Assembly: GCF_003001935.1 (NCBI RefSeq)
Contig: NZ_PVNG01000014.1
Span: 248,001-312,000 of the forward strand
Direction: 5' to 3'
DNA: 64,000 bases
Source: Nonomuraea fuscirosea
Lineage (GTDB): Bacteria; Actinomycetota; Actinomycetes; Streptosporangiales; Streptosporangiaceae
This document shows positions 8,196-18,047 of the stretch, piece after piece (the stretch's first letter is position 1; the number at the start of each line of letters is the position of its first letter). The position numbers and the translations under genes were made by a program. Under the pieces are notes generated by a model. The model did no database searches. It had not been told where the DNA came from and saw only the letters and a list, made by a program, of their open reading frames with translations.

Positions 8196-10901
8196 ATGAG
8201 CTCGCCCCCGCCGATCCGTACGAAGCTGCTCAGGATTCTCCTGCTTCCGCTGGTCTCCATGGTGGCCCTCTGGGGGTTCATCGCCTACTCCAGCGTCGAA
8301 GAGATCATCACGGTGTCGCAGAACCAGGACCGGTGGGAGGCCATCGGATCGCCGGTGCTGCAACTGATCGTCGAGCTGCAGAAGGAGCGGCAGCTGTCGG
8401 CGGAGGCACCGGACGGCACCGCGGACTTCCGGCCGCTGGCCGACCAGCGGCGGATCACCGACACCCAGGTGACACGGCTGCGCGAGATCATCGCGACCGT
8501 AGACGTGGACGGTGACGACAGCGAGACCACAGCCCAGGTCCAGAACATGGTGCAGGCGCTCGACGGGCTGCAGGCACTGCGCGCCTCGGCCGACGGAGGC
8601 GTACTGGCGCCGCCGCTGACGATCATCCAGGCGTACGACAACCTGATCGCCACCGCCAACCGCCAGTTCACCGACCGCGACGCGCTGAGCGACGTGTCGT
8701 CCTTCCGCGGGGTGCGCGGCATGGCCGCCTTCTCCGCCACGTCGGAGTACCTCGGCCGCGAGCACGCCGTGCTCACCTCCACGATCGTGCACCGCAACAT
8801 GACCCCCGCCGACCGTGGCGCGTTCGTGGCCGCGACGACCGCCCGCCGGCTCGTCTTCGCCAACGCCGAGCGCGACGCGGGGCCCGAGCTGCGCGCCGAC
8901 TACGACCGGCTGGTGGCCAGCGAGCCGTACAAGCGGCTGGTCGCGATCGAGGACATCCTGTTCAGCTGGGACACCGACGGGGCTCCGCCGGTCGATCCCG
9001 CCGCGTGGCGCAGGGACACCGAGGCGATCATCGGCGGCATCAACCGGGACACCCAGACCGAGCTGGCCAGGGTCGCGGCCGAGGCGCAGTCGCAGAAGAC
9101 CGGGGCGTACTGGCGCATCGGCATCGTGCTGCTGATCGGGCTGGCCGTGGTCGTCGCGTCGCTGGCGCTGTCGTACCGGTTCGGGCGCTCGCTGATCGAC
9201 GAGCTCATGCGGCTGCAGGGCTCGGCGGTGGAGCTGGCCGAGCAGCGGCTGCCGCGGCTGGTCGAGCGGCTGCGCCGGGGCGAGGACGTCGACCCGGCCA
9301 CCGAGGCGCCCGGCCTGCCACCGGCCGAGACCGCCGAGGTCGACCGGGTGGTGCACGCCTTCTCCGCCGTAGGCCGCACCGCGGTCGAGGCGGCCGTGGG
9401 CCAGGCCGCCCTGCGCAAGGGCGTCGGCCAGGTCTTCCTCAACCTCGCCCGGCGCAACCAGGCGCTGCTGCACCGCCAGCTCGCGCTCCTGGACACCATG
9501 GAGCGGCGGGTGGACGAGCCGCAGGTGCTGGAGGACCTGTTCAAGCTCGACCACCTGACCACCCGCATGCGCCGGCACGCGGAGAACCTGATCATCATGT
9601 CCGACTCCTCCCCCGCCCGCCGCTGGCGCGACCCCGTGCCGGTGTTCGACGTGGTGCGCGCGGCCGTGCTGGAGGTCGAGGACTACACCCGCGTCACGGT
9701 CACCCCCATGCCGAACGCGCCGCTGCTGCTCGGCGCGGCGGTCACCGACGTCATCCACCTGATCGCCGAGCTGGTGGAGAACGCGACCGTCTTCTCCCCG
9801 CCCAACACGACCGTGCACGTGCGCGGCGTGACGGCGGCCAACGGGCTGGCCCTGGAGGTCGAGGACCGGGGCCTGGGCCTCAACGACGCCGTGCTCAGCG
9901 AGCTGAACGCGCGGCTGTCCGACGTGCCGGAGTTCGACCTGGCCGACACCGACCGGCTCGGGCTGTTCGTGGTGTCCCGGCTCGCGGCCCGGCACGGGAT
10001 CAAGATCGTGCTACGGCGGTCGCCGTACGACGGGACCACCGCGATCGTGCTCCTTCCCGCAACCCTGCTGGCCGGCGCCGAGCCGCCGGCCATCGCCGCC
10101 GCTCCGGGCACCGGCCGGCCGGTGCGGGCGCTGAGCATGGCGCCGTCGGACGGGCGGGGGCGCGGGGTGACGATCGCGCCCGAGCCGGACCGCGCGACCT
10201 GGTTCGAGGCGGCTCCGGCGAACCCGCCGCATCCGGCGGAGCCCGACCCGGTGCTCACGACCGGCCCGATCAGCGTCGCCGACGCCCTGCGCGCCGCCGA
10301 CCCGCTCCGGGCCACCGACCCGATGCGCACCGAACCGCCGGCCACCTCCGACCGGCCCCGCCCGGCCGGCCCGCCGAGCGCCGCGGCCTCGAACCCCCTG
10401 GGCTCCGGCCCCGCCGTCCCCGGCGGTGCCGACCCATCGCGGGCCACCGGCCCAGCAGGGGTTGCGGGGCCGGCCGGGGCCGGGCAGTTCGGAAACGGCT
10501 CGATTCCCGTTCGCGGCCCGGCTCCCGGCAACGGCGCCGAGCCCCCGCGCAGGCCCGCGCACGCCCGGGTCCAGGGGAACGGCACCGTACCCCCTCAAGG
10601 CGGACCTGGAGACAACGGTTCCTCCAGGCCCGCAGGGCCGCCCACCGGCTGGAGCGTCACCGTTCCGGCACAGGAGGCGGACGAAGATCTCGACGGCCTG
10701 CCGATGCGGATCCCGCAGGCAAGCCTCGCTCCCCAGTTGCGCGTCGACGCCCGCCCCGAGCGCGGGGCCAGGGCCGGACGCTCGCCTGAGGAGCTCGCAC
10801 AGCTCATGTCGTCCATGCAACGCGGCTGGCAGCAAGGGCGCCGCCAGGCCAAGCAGGAGCGAGACATGCGGAACGGAAAGGACGACCAACCCGATGCCTG
10901 A
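8196..10901 (+). CDS. cvnA: Conservon sensor histidine-kinase-like protein CvnA
   Basis: 901 residues. I chose the ATG at 8196 because the membrane helix (LLLPLVSMVALWGFI) then falls at residues 15-30. An extracellular nitrate/nitrite-sensing-type domain follows (about 55-300), then a second helix (IGIVLLIGLAVVVASLAL, about 308), and a dimerisation-like helix (LARRNQALLHRQLALLDTME, about 425). A GHKL ATPase domain carries N-box IAELVENATVFSPP (about 522), DRGLGL and DRLGLFVVSRLA. Residues 650-860 are a Pro-rich disordered tail. The usual phosphoacceptor His motif is not typical, as in other CvnA proteins. It heads a four-gene conservon, overlapping cvnB by 8 bases. Confidence 0.9.
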   Translation: MSSPPPIRTKLLRILLLPLVSMVALWGFIAYSSVEEIITVSQNQDRWEAIGSPVLQLIVELQKERQLSAEAPDGTADFRPLADQRRITDTQVTRLREIIATVDVDGDDSETTAQVQNMVQALDGLQALRASADGGVLAPPLTIIQAYDNLIATANRQFTDRDALSDVSSFRGVRGMAAFSATSEYLGREHAVLTSTIVHRNMTPADRGAFVAATTARRLVFANAERDAGPELRADYDRLVASEPYKRLVAIEDILFSWDTDGAPPVDPAAWRRDTEAIIGGINRDTQTELARVAAEAQSQKTGAYWRIGIVLLIGLAVVVASLALSYRFGRSLIDELMRLQGSAVELAEQRLPRLVERLRRGEDVDPATEAPGLPPAETAEVDRVVHAFSAVGRTAVEAAVGQAALRKGVGQVFLNLARRNQALLHRQLALLDTMERRVDEPQVLEDLFKLDHLTTRMRRHAENLIIMSDSSPARRWRDPVPVFDVVRAAVLEVEDYTRVTVTPMPNAPLLLGAAVTDVIHLIAELVENATVFSPPNTTVHVRGVTAANGLALEVEDRGLGLNDAVLSELNARLSDVPEFDLADTDRLGLFVVSRLAARHGIKIVLRRSPYDGTTAIVLLPATLLAGAEPPAIAAAPGTGRPVRALSMAPSDGRGRGVTIAPEPDRATWFEAAPANPPHPAEPDPVLTTGPISVADALRAADPLRATDPMRTEPPATSDRPRPAGPPSAAASNPLGSGPAVPGGADPSRATGPAGVAGPAGAGQFGNGSIPVRGPAPGNGAEPPRRPAHARVQGNGTVPPQGGPGDNGSSRPAGPPTGWSVTVPAQEADEDLDGLPMRIPQASLAPQLRVDARPERGARAGRSPEELAQLMSSMQRGWQQGRRQAKQERDMRNGKDDQPDA

Positions 10902-11319
10902 CCCCAGAAGTGAACTGAGCTGGCTGCTCGACGACCTCATCCAGCGCGTCCCCGGTGTCCGGCACGCCATCGTGCTGTCCGCCGACGGGCTGTCCATGGG
11001 CAGCTCCCGCGCGCTGACCAGGGAGGACGCCGAGCACCTGTCCGCCATCTCCGCCGGCAGCCACAGCCTCGCCATGGGAGCGGGCCGGCACTTCGGCATG
11101 GGCGGCGTACGGCAGACGATCATCGAGATGGACGAGGGCTTCCTGTTCGTCACCGCCGCGGGTCAGGGCGCCCGGCTGGCCGTGATCGCCACGGCCGACG
11201 CCGAGCTGGGCATGGTCACGTACGAGATGGCCCTGATGGTCAAGCGGGTCGGCGAGCACCTTTCCGCGCATCCGAGGGGAGCGGCACCGGCACCGGCCTG
11301 GAACGGCGTGAGACCGTGA
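10894..11319 (+). CDS. cvnB: Roadblock/LC7 protein CvnB
   Basis: 141 residues, ATG at 10894, overlapping cvnA by 8 bases. It is a single roadblock/LC7 domain, the fold of MglB-type GTPase regulators: RVPGVRHAIVLSADGLSMG at the N-terminus and a central IIEMDEGFLFVTAAGQGARL. In conservons it is thought to bind and regulate the small GTPase CvnD and to work with the membrane kinase CvnA. It is cytosolic with no signal or membrane segment. The stop overlaps the cvnC start by four bases. Confidence 0.92.
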   Translation: MPDPRSELSWLLDDLIQRVPGVRHAIVLSADGLSMGSSRALTREDAEHLSAISAGSHSLAMGAGRHFGMGGVRQTIIEMDEGFLFVTAAGQGARLAVIATADAELGMVTYEMALMVKRVGEHLSAHPRGAAPAPAWNGVRP

Positions 11320-11666
11320 GTGGGGAGGATCCAGGGCCGCTGATCCGGCTCTTCGGGCTGACCGGCGGCCGGGCGCGGCCGCAGGGGGAGGCGTTCGACC
11401 TGGTGGCCATCGTCACGACGGCCGCCGAGGCCGGCGATCCCACGGACCTGATCCCCGAGCATCGTGCCGTGCTGGCCCTGTGCCGCAGGCCGACACCTGT
11501 CGCGGATGTCGCGGCGCATCTTCGGCTGCCGCTGAACATCACCCGGGTGATCCTGGGCGACCTGCGGGGCGAGGGGCTGGTCACCATCGACCGCCCGCGC
11601 CCCGCCGCCCAGACGATCGATGAACGCATCTACAGGGAAGTGCTGCATGGACTACGCAGCCTCTGA
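11316..11666 (+). CDS. cvnC: DUF742 protein CvnC
   Basis: 116 residues, starting at a GTG that overlaps the cvnB stop (GTGA). The sequence is a typical DUF742 protein, probably a winged-helix fold: PLIRLFGLTGGRARP at the N-terminus, then VADVAAHLRLPLNITRVIL as a helix-turn-helix-like segment and LVTIDRP. CvnC is an obligatory conservon component of unclear biochemical role. Its 3' end overlaps cvnD by 20 bases, so the four proteins are probably made together. Confidence 0.92.
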   Translation: MSGEDPGPLIRLFGLTGGRARPQGEAFDLVAIVTTAAEAGDPTDLIPEHRAVLALCRRPTPVADVAAHLRLPLNITRVILGDLRGEGLVTIDRPRPAAQTIDERIYREVLHGLRSL

Positions 11667-12246
11667 GCCGGGGACGACCACGGTCGCCTCGGCCTTGGCC
11701 ATCAAGATCCTCATCGCGGGCGGTTTCGGCGTCGGCAAGACGACCCTGGTCGGCACGATCAGCGAGATCCGGCCGCTGCACACGGAGGAACTGCTGAGCG
11801 ACCGGGGCATCGGCGTGGACGACACCTCGGGCGTGGAGTCGAAGACCACCACGACGGTGGCGCTGGACTTCGGCCGCATCACCATCCGGGAAGGGCTGTG
11901 GCTGTACCTGTTCGGTACGCCGGGGCAGGACCGGTTCTGGTTCATGTGGGACGAGCTCGCGCTGGGGGCGCTCGGCGCGGTCGTGCTCGCCGACACGCGG
12001 CGGCTGCAGGACTGCTTCCCGGCGGTGGACTACTTCGAGCAGCGCGGGATCCCGTTCGTGGTGGCGGTGAACTGCTTCGACGGCGCCCGCCGCTACGATC
12101 CGGCCAAGGTACGGCGGGCGCTGGGGCTGAACGAGAACATCCCGATCGTGCTGTGCGACGTACGGCAGCGCGCGTCGGTCCGTGACGTGCTCACGACGCT
12201 GGTCACGTACGCGGTGAAGGGCCTCGGAGCGGGGGTCAGCGGCTGA
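11647..12246 (+). CDS. cvnD: Conservon small GTPase CvnD
   Basis: 199 residues, ATG at 11647. It is an MglA/Ras-like GTPase: Walker A GGFGVGKTTL (about residues 25-34), a switch region with the TTTTVALDFGRI stretch, and FGTPGQDRFWFMW as the DxxG equivalent, with the usual CvnD substitution of Gly-Thr-Pro-Gly. The base-recognition segment is VAVNCFDG. It is the output of the conservon, presumably controlled by CvnB and CvnA at the membrane. Its end overlaps the convergent LysR gene by 11 bases. Confidence 0.93.
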   Translation: MDYAASEPGTTTVASALAIKILIAGGFGVGKTTLVGTISEIRPLHTEELLSDRGIGVDDTSGVESKTTTTVALDFGRITIREGLWLYLFGTPGQDRFWFMWDELALGALGAVVLADTRRLQDCFPAVDYFEQRGIPFVVAVNCFDGARRYDPAKVRRALGLNENIPIVLCDVRQRASVRDVLTTLVTYAVKGLGAGVSG

Positions 12247-13165
12247 GGGCGGCGGCGCGCAGTGCCTGGGTGAGCCGGGCGACGGGTTCGGGCAGCGGGC
12301 CCGGCAGCCTGGCCAGCAGGAGACGGCGCTGCTCCTTCGGCCCGCCGCGTACGGGCAGGACCCGGACACCGGGCGGCACGACGGCGGCGAGCATGGCGGG
12401 CACGGTGGTCAGCCCGCAGCCGGCCGCCACGAGGCTGAGCTTGGCCAGCCAGTCGCGGGCGGAATGGGCGACCTCCGGGCGCTCGTCCAGCCCCGGCCAC
12501 GCGCCCATGCCGGTGCTGTCGCCCGCCCCTCCGGTGGCCGCGCTGCCCGGACCGGCGATCCAGCGCTGCCCGTGCAGGTCGGCGGCGTCGATGTAGTCGC
12601 CGCGGGCGAGAGGATGGCCCTCAGGAACGGCCACCCGCAGCGCACGCTCGGCGAGGGTACGCACCTCCAGCGCGGGCGTCTCGGCGTCCGGCGGCCGGAA
12701 CGGCGGCGCGGAGCCGAGCAGCGCCAGGTCGAGCGCGCCGGCGCGCAGGGCGCGGACGAGCGCGGGCGTGCCGCCCTCCCGCGTGGTGACGGTGATCCCG
12801 GGATGGCTCTCACGCAGGGCGGCGAGCGCGCGGGGCACCAGAACGGCGCCCGCGCTGGCGAACCAGCCGAGGCGGACCGTGCCGGGATCGTCGGGCAGCC
12901 CGGCCAGCTCGCGTGCGCCCGCGTCGACCTGGTCGACCACCACGGCCGCGTGGCGCAGCACGACCCGGCCCGCCGGGGTCAGCCGGACGCCGTCGTGGCG
13001 GCGTTCGAGCAGCGACGCGCCCGCGGCGCGTTCGAGCGAGGAGATCTGGCGGGAGACCGCGGACTGCGTGTAGCCGAGGGCGGAGGCCGCCGCGGTGAGC
13101 GTGCCGCGCTCGGCCACCTCGCGGAACACGCGCAGGGCGGTGAGCGAGGCATCGGTGAGGGCCAT
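12236..13165 (-). CDS. LysR-family transcriptional regulator
   Basis: 309 residues, ATG at 13165. The N-terminal winged HTH is clear: LTALRVFREVAERGTLTAAA, then GYTQSAVSRQISSLER. The rest is a type 2 periplasmic-binding-like effector domain beginning GTVRLGWFASAGAVLVPRAL. It is transcribed divergently from the SDR gene at 13238 with only 72 bases between them, so it probably controls that gene and itself. The effector is unknown. It ends inside the 3' end of cvnD. Confidence 0.92.
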   Translation of the reverse strand: MALTDASLTALRVFREVAERGTLTAAASALGYTQSAVSRQISSLERAAGASLLERRHDGVRLTPAGRVVLRHAAVVVDQVDAGARELAGLPDDPGTVRLGWFASAGAVLVPRALAALRESHPGITVTTREGGTPALVRALRAGALDLALLGSAPPFRPPDAETPALEVRTLAERALRVAVPEGHPLARGDYIDAADLHGQRWIAGPGSAATGGAGDSTGMGAWPGLDERPEVAHSARDWLAKLSLVAAGCGLTTVPAMLAAVVPPGVRVLPVRGGPKEQRRLLLARLPGPLPEPVARLTQALRAAALSR

Positions 13166-13199
13166 GACGATTACGCATACCACAGGTGACGAACTCTCG

Positions 13200-13230
13200 T
13201 TGGACGCATGCCCTCGGACGTCCTTAGCTT
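13200..13230 (+). promoter_or_regulatory. Promoter of the SDR gene
   Basis: TTGGAC (13200-13205) and TAGCTT (13225-13230) are separated by 19 bases. The -10 ends 7 bases before ATG 13238, which predicts a leaderless transcript and supports that start over the ATG at 13208. Confidence 0.45.
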
Positions 13231-13237
13231 GTCCACC

Positions 13238-14098
13238 ATGACGCGAACCACAACGAAAACCCCCAGGGTCGCGCTGGTCACCGGCGCGACACAGGGCCTC
13301 GGCCTGGCCCTGGTCGAAGGGCTGGCCCGCCGCCTGACCCCGGCCGACACCGTCTACCTGACCGGCCGCGACGCCGGCCGGGTCGCCGCGGCCGCCGAGC
13401 GCCTCTCCGAGGAGGTCGGTACGGGGGCGCGCGTGCGCGGCGAGCTGTTCGACGTCACCGGGCAGGACACGGCCGCGCGGCTGGCCGACCGGCTCAGGGA
13501 CCGGCACGGCGGCGTGGACGTCGTGTTCGGCAACGCCGTCATGCGCATCGGCCCCGACGACGACCCGCGCACGCTGATGGACGAGTACACCGAGGTGAGC
13601 AACTTCGGCACCACCCGGCTGCTGCGCGCCTTCGGCCCCCTGGTGCGGGACGGCGGGCGGCTGATCGTGGTGGCCAGCTCCCTGGGCACGCTGCACCACC
13701 TGGCGCCCGTGCTGCACCGCCACTTCGACGGGCTGACGTCGCTGGAGGAGGTGGACAAGCAGGTGGCGGCCTGGCGCGACGCCGTCAAGGACGGGAGCGC
13801 GCGGGCGGGCGCGTGGCCCGCCTTCGTCAACATCCCCGCCAAGATCGCCCAGGTGGCCGCCGTACGGGCCCTGGCCGGCCTGCGTCGCGACGAGGACGCC
13901 CGGCGGGGCATCCTGGTGGCGGCCGTCTGCCCCGGCATGATCAACACGCCGACCTCGGGCCTGTGGTGGGACGTCTCCGCCGCCGCCTCCCCAGCCCGCG
14001 CCGCCGGGCCCCTGCTCGACCTGGCCCTGGACCCGGTCGATCCGGCCCATTACGGCCAGCTCGTCCGCTTCGGCAAGGCCCTGCCCTGGAGCCCGTGA
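13238..14098 (+). CDS. Short-chain dehydrogenase/reductase family protein
   Basis: 286 residues. The NAD(P)-binding motif TGATQGLG lies at about residue 15, followed by VVFGNAV (NAG equivalent) and a VVASSLG strand with the catalytic Ser region. Where YxxxK should be there is FVNIPAKIAQ: the Lys is present but the residue four before it is Asn, and the nearest aromatic is a Phe two residues earlier still. Activity is therefore uncertain. The ATG at 13238 is preferred because a -10 hexamer sits 7 bases upstream; ATG 13208 would add ten residues. It is probably regulated by the divergent LysR protein. Confidence 0.85.
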   Translation: MTRTTTKTPRVALVTGATQGLGLALVEGLARRLTPADTVYLTGRDAGRVAAAAERLSEEVGTGARVRGELFDVTGQDTAARLADRLRDRHGGVDVVFGNAVMRIGPDDDPRTLMDEYTEVSNFGTTRLLRAFGPLVRDGGRLIVVASSLGTLHHLAPVLHRHFDGLTSLEEVDKQVAAWRDAVKDGSARAGAWPAFVNIPAKIAQVAAVRALAGLRRDEDARRGILVAAVCPGMINTPTSGLWWDVSAAASPARAAGPLLDLALDPVDPAHYGQLVRFGKALPWSP

Positions 14099-14147
14099 GC
14101 CGCGGAACGGCTCCGCCACGCCCCCGCGGCCGCCGAGCCGGCGCCGC

Positions 14148-14609
14148 TCACAGGTAGGGGCCGGTGCCCGGGCCCGGTGGGCGGTCCACGGGGCCGGTGG
14201 GTGGCGGGCCGGCGAGTTGCTGGAAGCTCATTCCGATCTTGATGCCTTGGAAGACGCCCTCCAGCCATCCGACGAGCTGGCTCTGCGCGATCCGGATCTC
14301 CGCCTGGCTGAGCACCTCGGACGGCGGCGGCAGCAGGCGTTCGAGCTCGTCCCGCAGCTCCGGCGCGACCGCCCCGCCGATCTCCTCGACCACCCGCGCG
14401 TGGATGTGCCGCAACTGGTCACGGGCGTGCTCGTCGAGGGAGAGCCCGCGGGCCTCGTCCAGCAGCGAGCGCGCCATGGTGCTCACGCGCAGCAGCCTGG
14501 CCGGCTCCTTCACGCGCCCGAGCTCGGCCTCCACGGCCGCGCGCGCATCGGTGGGCCGGGCGGGCCCGCCGGGCCCGTCCGGCGGGCGGGGAACAGGTGC
14601 TGAAGTCAT
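14148..14609 (-). CDS. bpa: Bacterial proteasome activator Bpa (PafE)
   Basis: 153 residues. The family forms dodecameric rings that open the 20S proteasome without ATP. Visible features are a disordered Pro-rich N-terminus, helices containing LLDEARGLSLDEHARDQL and ELRDELERLLPPPSEVLSQ, then LRIAQSQLVGWLEGVFQGI-like text and a disordered tail ending GTGPYL. The C-terminal GPYL corresponds to the GQYL motif of the mycobacterial protein, which docks into the proteasome alpha ring. Size and order match the family. No proteasome genes are nearby; bpa is convergent with the SDR gene. Confidence 0.9.
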   Translation of the reverse strand: MTSAPVPRPPDGPGGPARPTDARAAVEAELGRVKEPARLLRVSTMARSLLDEARGLSLDEHARDQLRHIHARVVEEIGGAVAPELRDELERLLPPPSEVLSQAEIRIAQSQLVGWLEGVFQGIKIGMSFQQLAGPPPTGPVDRPPGPGTGPYL

Positions 14610-14843
14610 GTCGGCGTCCTGTGGGTCGCTGATCGCTCGAGAGCGCGGTCATGAAGGACCCTGCCCACGTACGCCCAGCTCACGCAGGCGGCGTGATCCC
14701 GGGGACACCTCCCGCTCCCCTGCCGGTGCCCGGCCGGGCGGGCGAGCGCCGGCCTCCGTCAGCCGAGGCGGCGGGCGTCGCCCCTGATGCCCGCGCGCCC
14801 GGCTCGCCGGACGTCGGCCACCGGCGGGAGCGCGGGCGTGGGC

Positions 14844-16427
<1,584 letters not shown>

Positions 16428-16452
16428 GGGATTTCGCTCCGGAACTGCTAGC

Positions 16453-16483
16453 GGACACACGGGTGGCGGGGAGGCGTGTGTCC
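16453..16483 (-). promoter_or_regulatory. Leader hairpin of the ABC-F gene
   Basis: On the coding strand GGACACACG (16483-16475) and CGTGTGTCC (16461-16453) form a perfect 9-bp stem with a 13-base loop. It starts 3 bases after the leader stop codon and ends 25 bases before the ABC-F start. No U-run follows, so it may act on translation or as a non-canonical terminator. Confidence 0.6.
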
Positions 16484-16486
16484 TGG

Positions 16487-16510
16487 CTAGGAAGTTCGGG
16501 GCGTAGACAT
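16487..16510 (-). CDS. Leader peptide MSTPRTS upstream of the ABC-F gene
   Basis: A 7-residue ORF from ATG 16510 to TAG 16487 lies between a promoter-like -10 and the hairpin. The -10 sits 6 bases upstream, so the transcript would begin at or next to this ATG (leaderless). Short leader peptides in front of a hairpin are the known arrangement for drug-inducible resistance genes, where a stalled ribosome changes RNA folding. No sequence homology is claimed. Confidence 0.5.
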   Translation of the reverse strand: MSTPRTS

Positions 16511-16516
16511 GCCGAC

Positions 16517-16522
16517 AGTGTA
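16517..16522 (-). promoter_or_regulatory. -10 element of the ABC-F leader transcript
   Basis: TACACT on the minus strand, 6 bases before the leader ATG. No good -35 is seen. An AT-rich AATAAA lies about 30 bases further upstream, which could fit a WhiB7-type promoter, but that is speculative. Confidence 0.4.
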
Positions 16523-16557
16523 CGAACGGGCCGCGACGGCGCGCCACGGGTTTATTG

Positions 16558-17928
16558 TCAGCTCCGCCAGCTGGGCCCGCGTACCGCCCGGTCCGCGCCG
16601 GCCAGGATGGCGCCGTACTGGATGGCCACCAGGTGCCGGATCGGGATCGTCTCGTCGGCCGCGCCCGCCTCGGCCTCCGCGCACCACCGCCCGTACGTCT
16701 CCGCCAGCTCCCGCGCCCCCTCACGGACGGCCCTGGTGGCGTTGCCCACGGCGAGCTCGCCCTCCAGGGCGCGCAGCAGCATGCCGCCGAAGCGCAGCCG
16801 GACGCTGTGCACGGTGTCCCGGCAGGAGGCCAGCTCGGCGACCGTGGCGGGCCGATCGTGCTCGGGCGCCCCGGCCCGGCCGCTGTGGGTGTCGGCCATC
16901 CCGGCCACCATGGGGATGAAGGACCGGCTGGCGCGCAGGAACGGCGAGCCGGTGACCAGGTCGGGCGAGACCGCCGACAGCACCCGTTCGAGCACGTCGG
17001 AGGTGGCGCGCAGCTCGGCCGCGTGCGCGTGCAGCAGGTCGCGGTAGCGGGTGGAGGTCGGGCTCGTGTCGTCGGCGGCGGCGTCGGTCCAGTAGGGGAT
17101 CTCGGCCGTCAGGCCCAGCGTGCCGTACTTCTTGATGTAGGAGTCGCTGGCCGCGCCGCCGATGTGCTCGACGGGGTCCTGCCCGAGCGCCTCGAAGTAG
17201 TCGTAGGCGTCCTCCATCGCGGGAGTCAGGTAGACGGCCTGCTCCAGTTGCTTGACCGACGGGTGCTCGGGCTCCCCCGCGTGCAGCGGGACGCCGTACC
17301 GGCCGGGCAGGGTCTTGAGCACGTCCTGGAGCTCGGGTTCCGGGCGGTTGAGGTAGTAGAAGACGCCGCCGGACTCGCCGTTGTGCAGGGTGGTCATGAA
17401 CGCGGGCCGGACGTCGTCGATCAGCCGCATCAGCGCCAGCGTCTCGGGGAGCACTCGGTCGAAATAGGCCCTCTTGTACGCGAACGGGAACGTCCACTCG
17501 ACCTGCTCGTCACCGGCCGGCCGGTAGAAGTGCCTGCCGTAGTGGGTCTTGGTGAAGGGCCCGGCGAACCAGCCCTCGTTCAGCCGGGTGCCGTCCGGGT
17601 CGAGGCAGCCCACGATGTGCCAGGTGCAGCCGGTGGCGCGGCGCAGCTCCGTGTCCCGGCACAGGCGGCCGGCCAGGTGGGTGACGGTCAGGCCGCCGAT
17701 GGGCTCGTTGGGGTGCGGCCCGGCGGCCACGATGGCATGGCGGGGTCCGTCGCCGACGGTGAGGCAGAGCATGGGGTCGCCGAGGCGGGAGGTGCCGATC
17801 CGGCGTAGCGTGGCCACGTCCGGATGGTCGGCGGCGAGCCCGGCGAGGCGGTCGTGCACCTCGTCCACGGTGGCGAACCGGTCGAAGTCGGGAACGGTGT
17901 CGAGTTCTTCATCAAGGCGGTCGAGCAC
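16558..17928 (-). CDS. M14-family zinc carboxypeptidase
   Basis: 456 residues, GTG start at 17928. The zinc motif HPNE (HxxE, in AAGPHPNEPIGG) lies near residue 72. LDPDGTRLNEGWF and the later TTLHNGE supply the third ligand region and substrate-binding segment of M14 peptidases, and LTAEIPYW is in the region where the catalytic Glu is expected. There is no signal peptide, so it is probably cytosolic and may act on imported peptides. It is divergent from the PucR regulator, 119 bases away, and near an oligopeptide transporter. Confidence 0.85.
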   Translation of the reverse strand: MLDRLDEELDTVPDFDRFATVDEVHDRLAGLAADHPDVATLRRIGTSRLGDPMLCLTVGDGPRHAIVAAGPHPNEPIGGLTVTHLAGRLCRDTELRRATGCTWHIVGCLDPDGTRLNEGWFAGPFTKTHYGRHFYRPAGDEQVEWTFPFAYKRAYFDRVLPETLALMRLIDDVRPAFMTTLHNGESGGVFYYLNRPEPELQDVLKTLPGRYGVPLHAGEPEHPSVKQLEQAVYLTPAMEDAYDYFEALGQDPVEHIGGAASDSYIKKYGTLGLTAEIPYWTDAAADDTSPTSTRYRDLLHAHAAELRATSDVLERVLSAVSPDLVTGSPFLRASRSFIPMVAGMADTHSGRAGAPEHDRPATVAELASCRDTVHSVRLRFGGMLLRALEGELAVGNATRAVREGARELAETYGRWCAEAEAGAADETIPIRHLVAIQYGAILAGADRAVRGPSWRS

Positions 17929-18047
17929 ATCCCAGTGTGGGCATGTCCGGCGACGGTCGGCATCGTGGAGAAGCTCAAGGTCAGGCCCTGCTCCTTGTGG
18001 CCACCGTCAATGGTTGAATAAGGGCGCTCGTCGCGATAAGGAGTGGA

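Noticed and set aside
14610..14843. Possible small genes in the gap between bpa and the ABC-F gene
   Set aside because: The frames here are Pro/Arg/Gly-rich on both strands without ribosome sites; I see nothing supportable.
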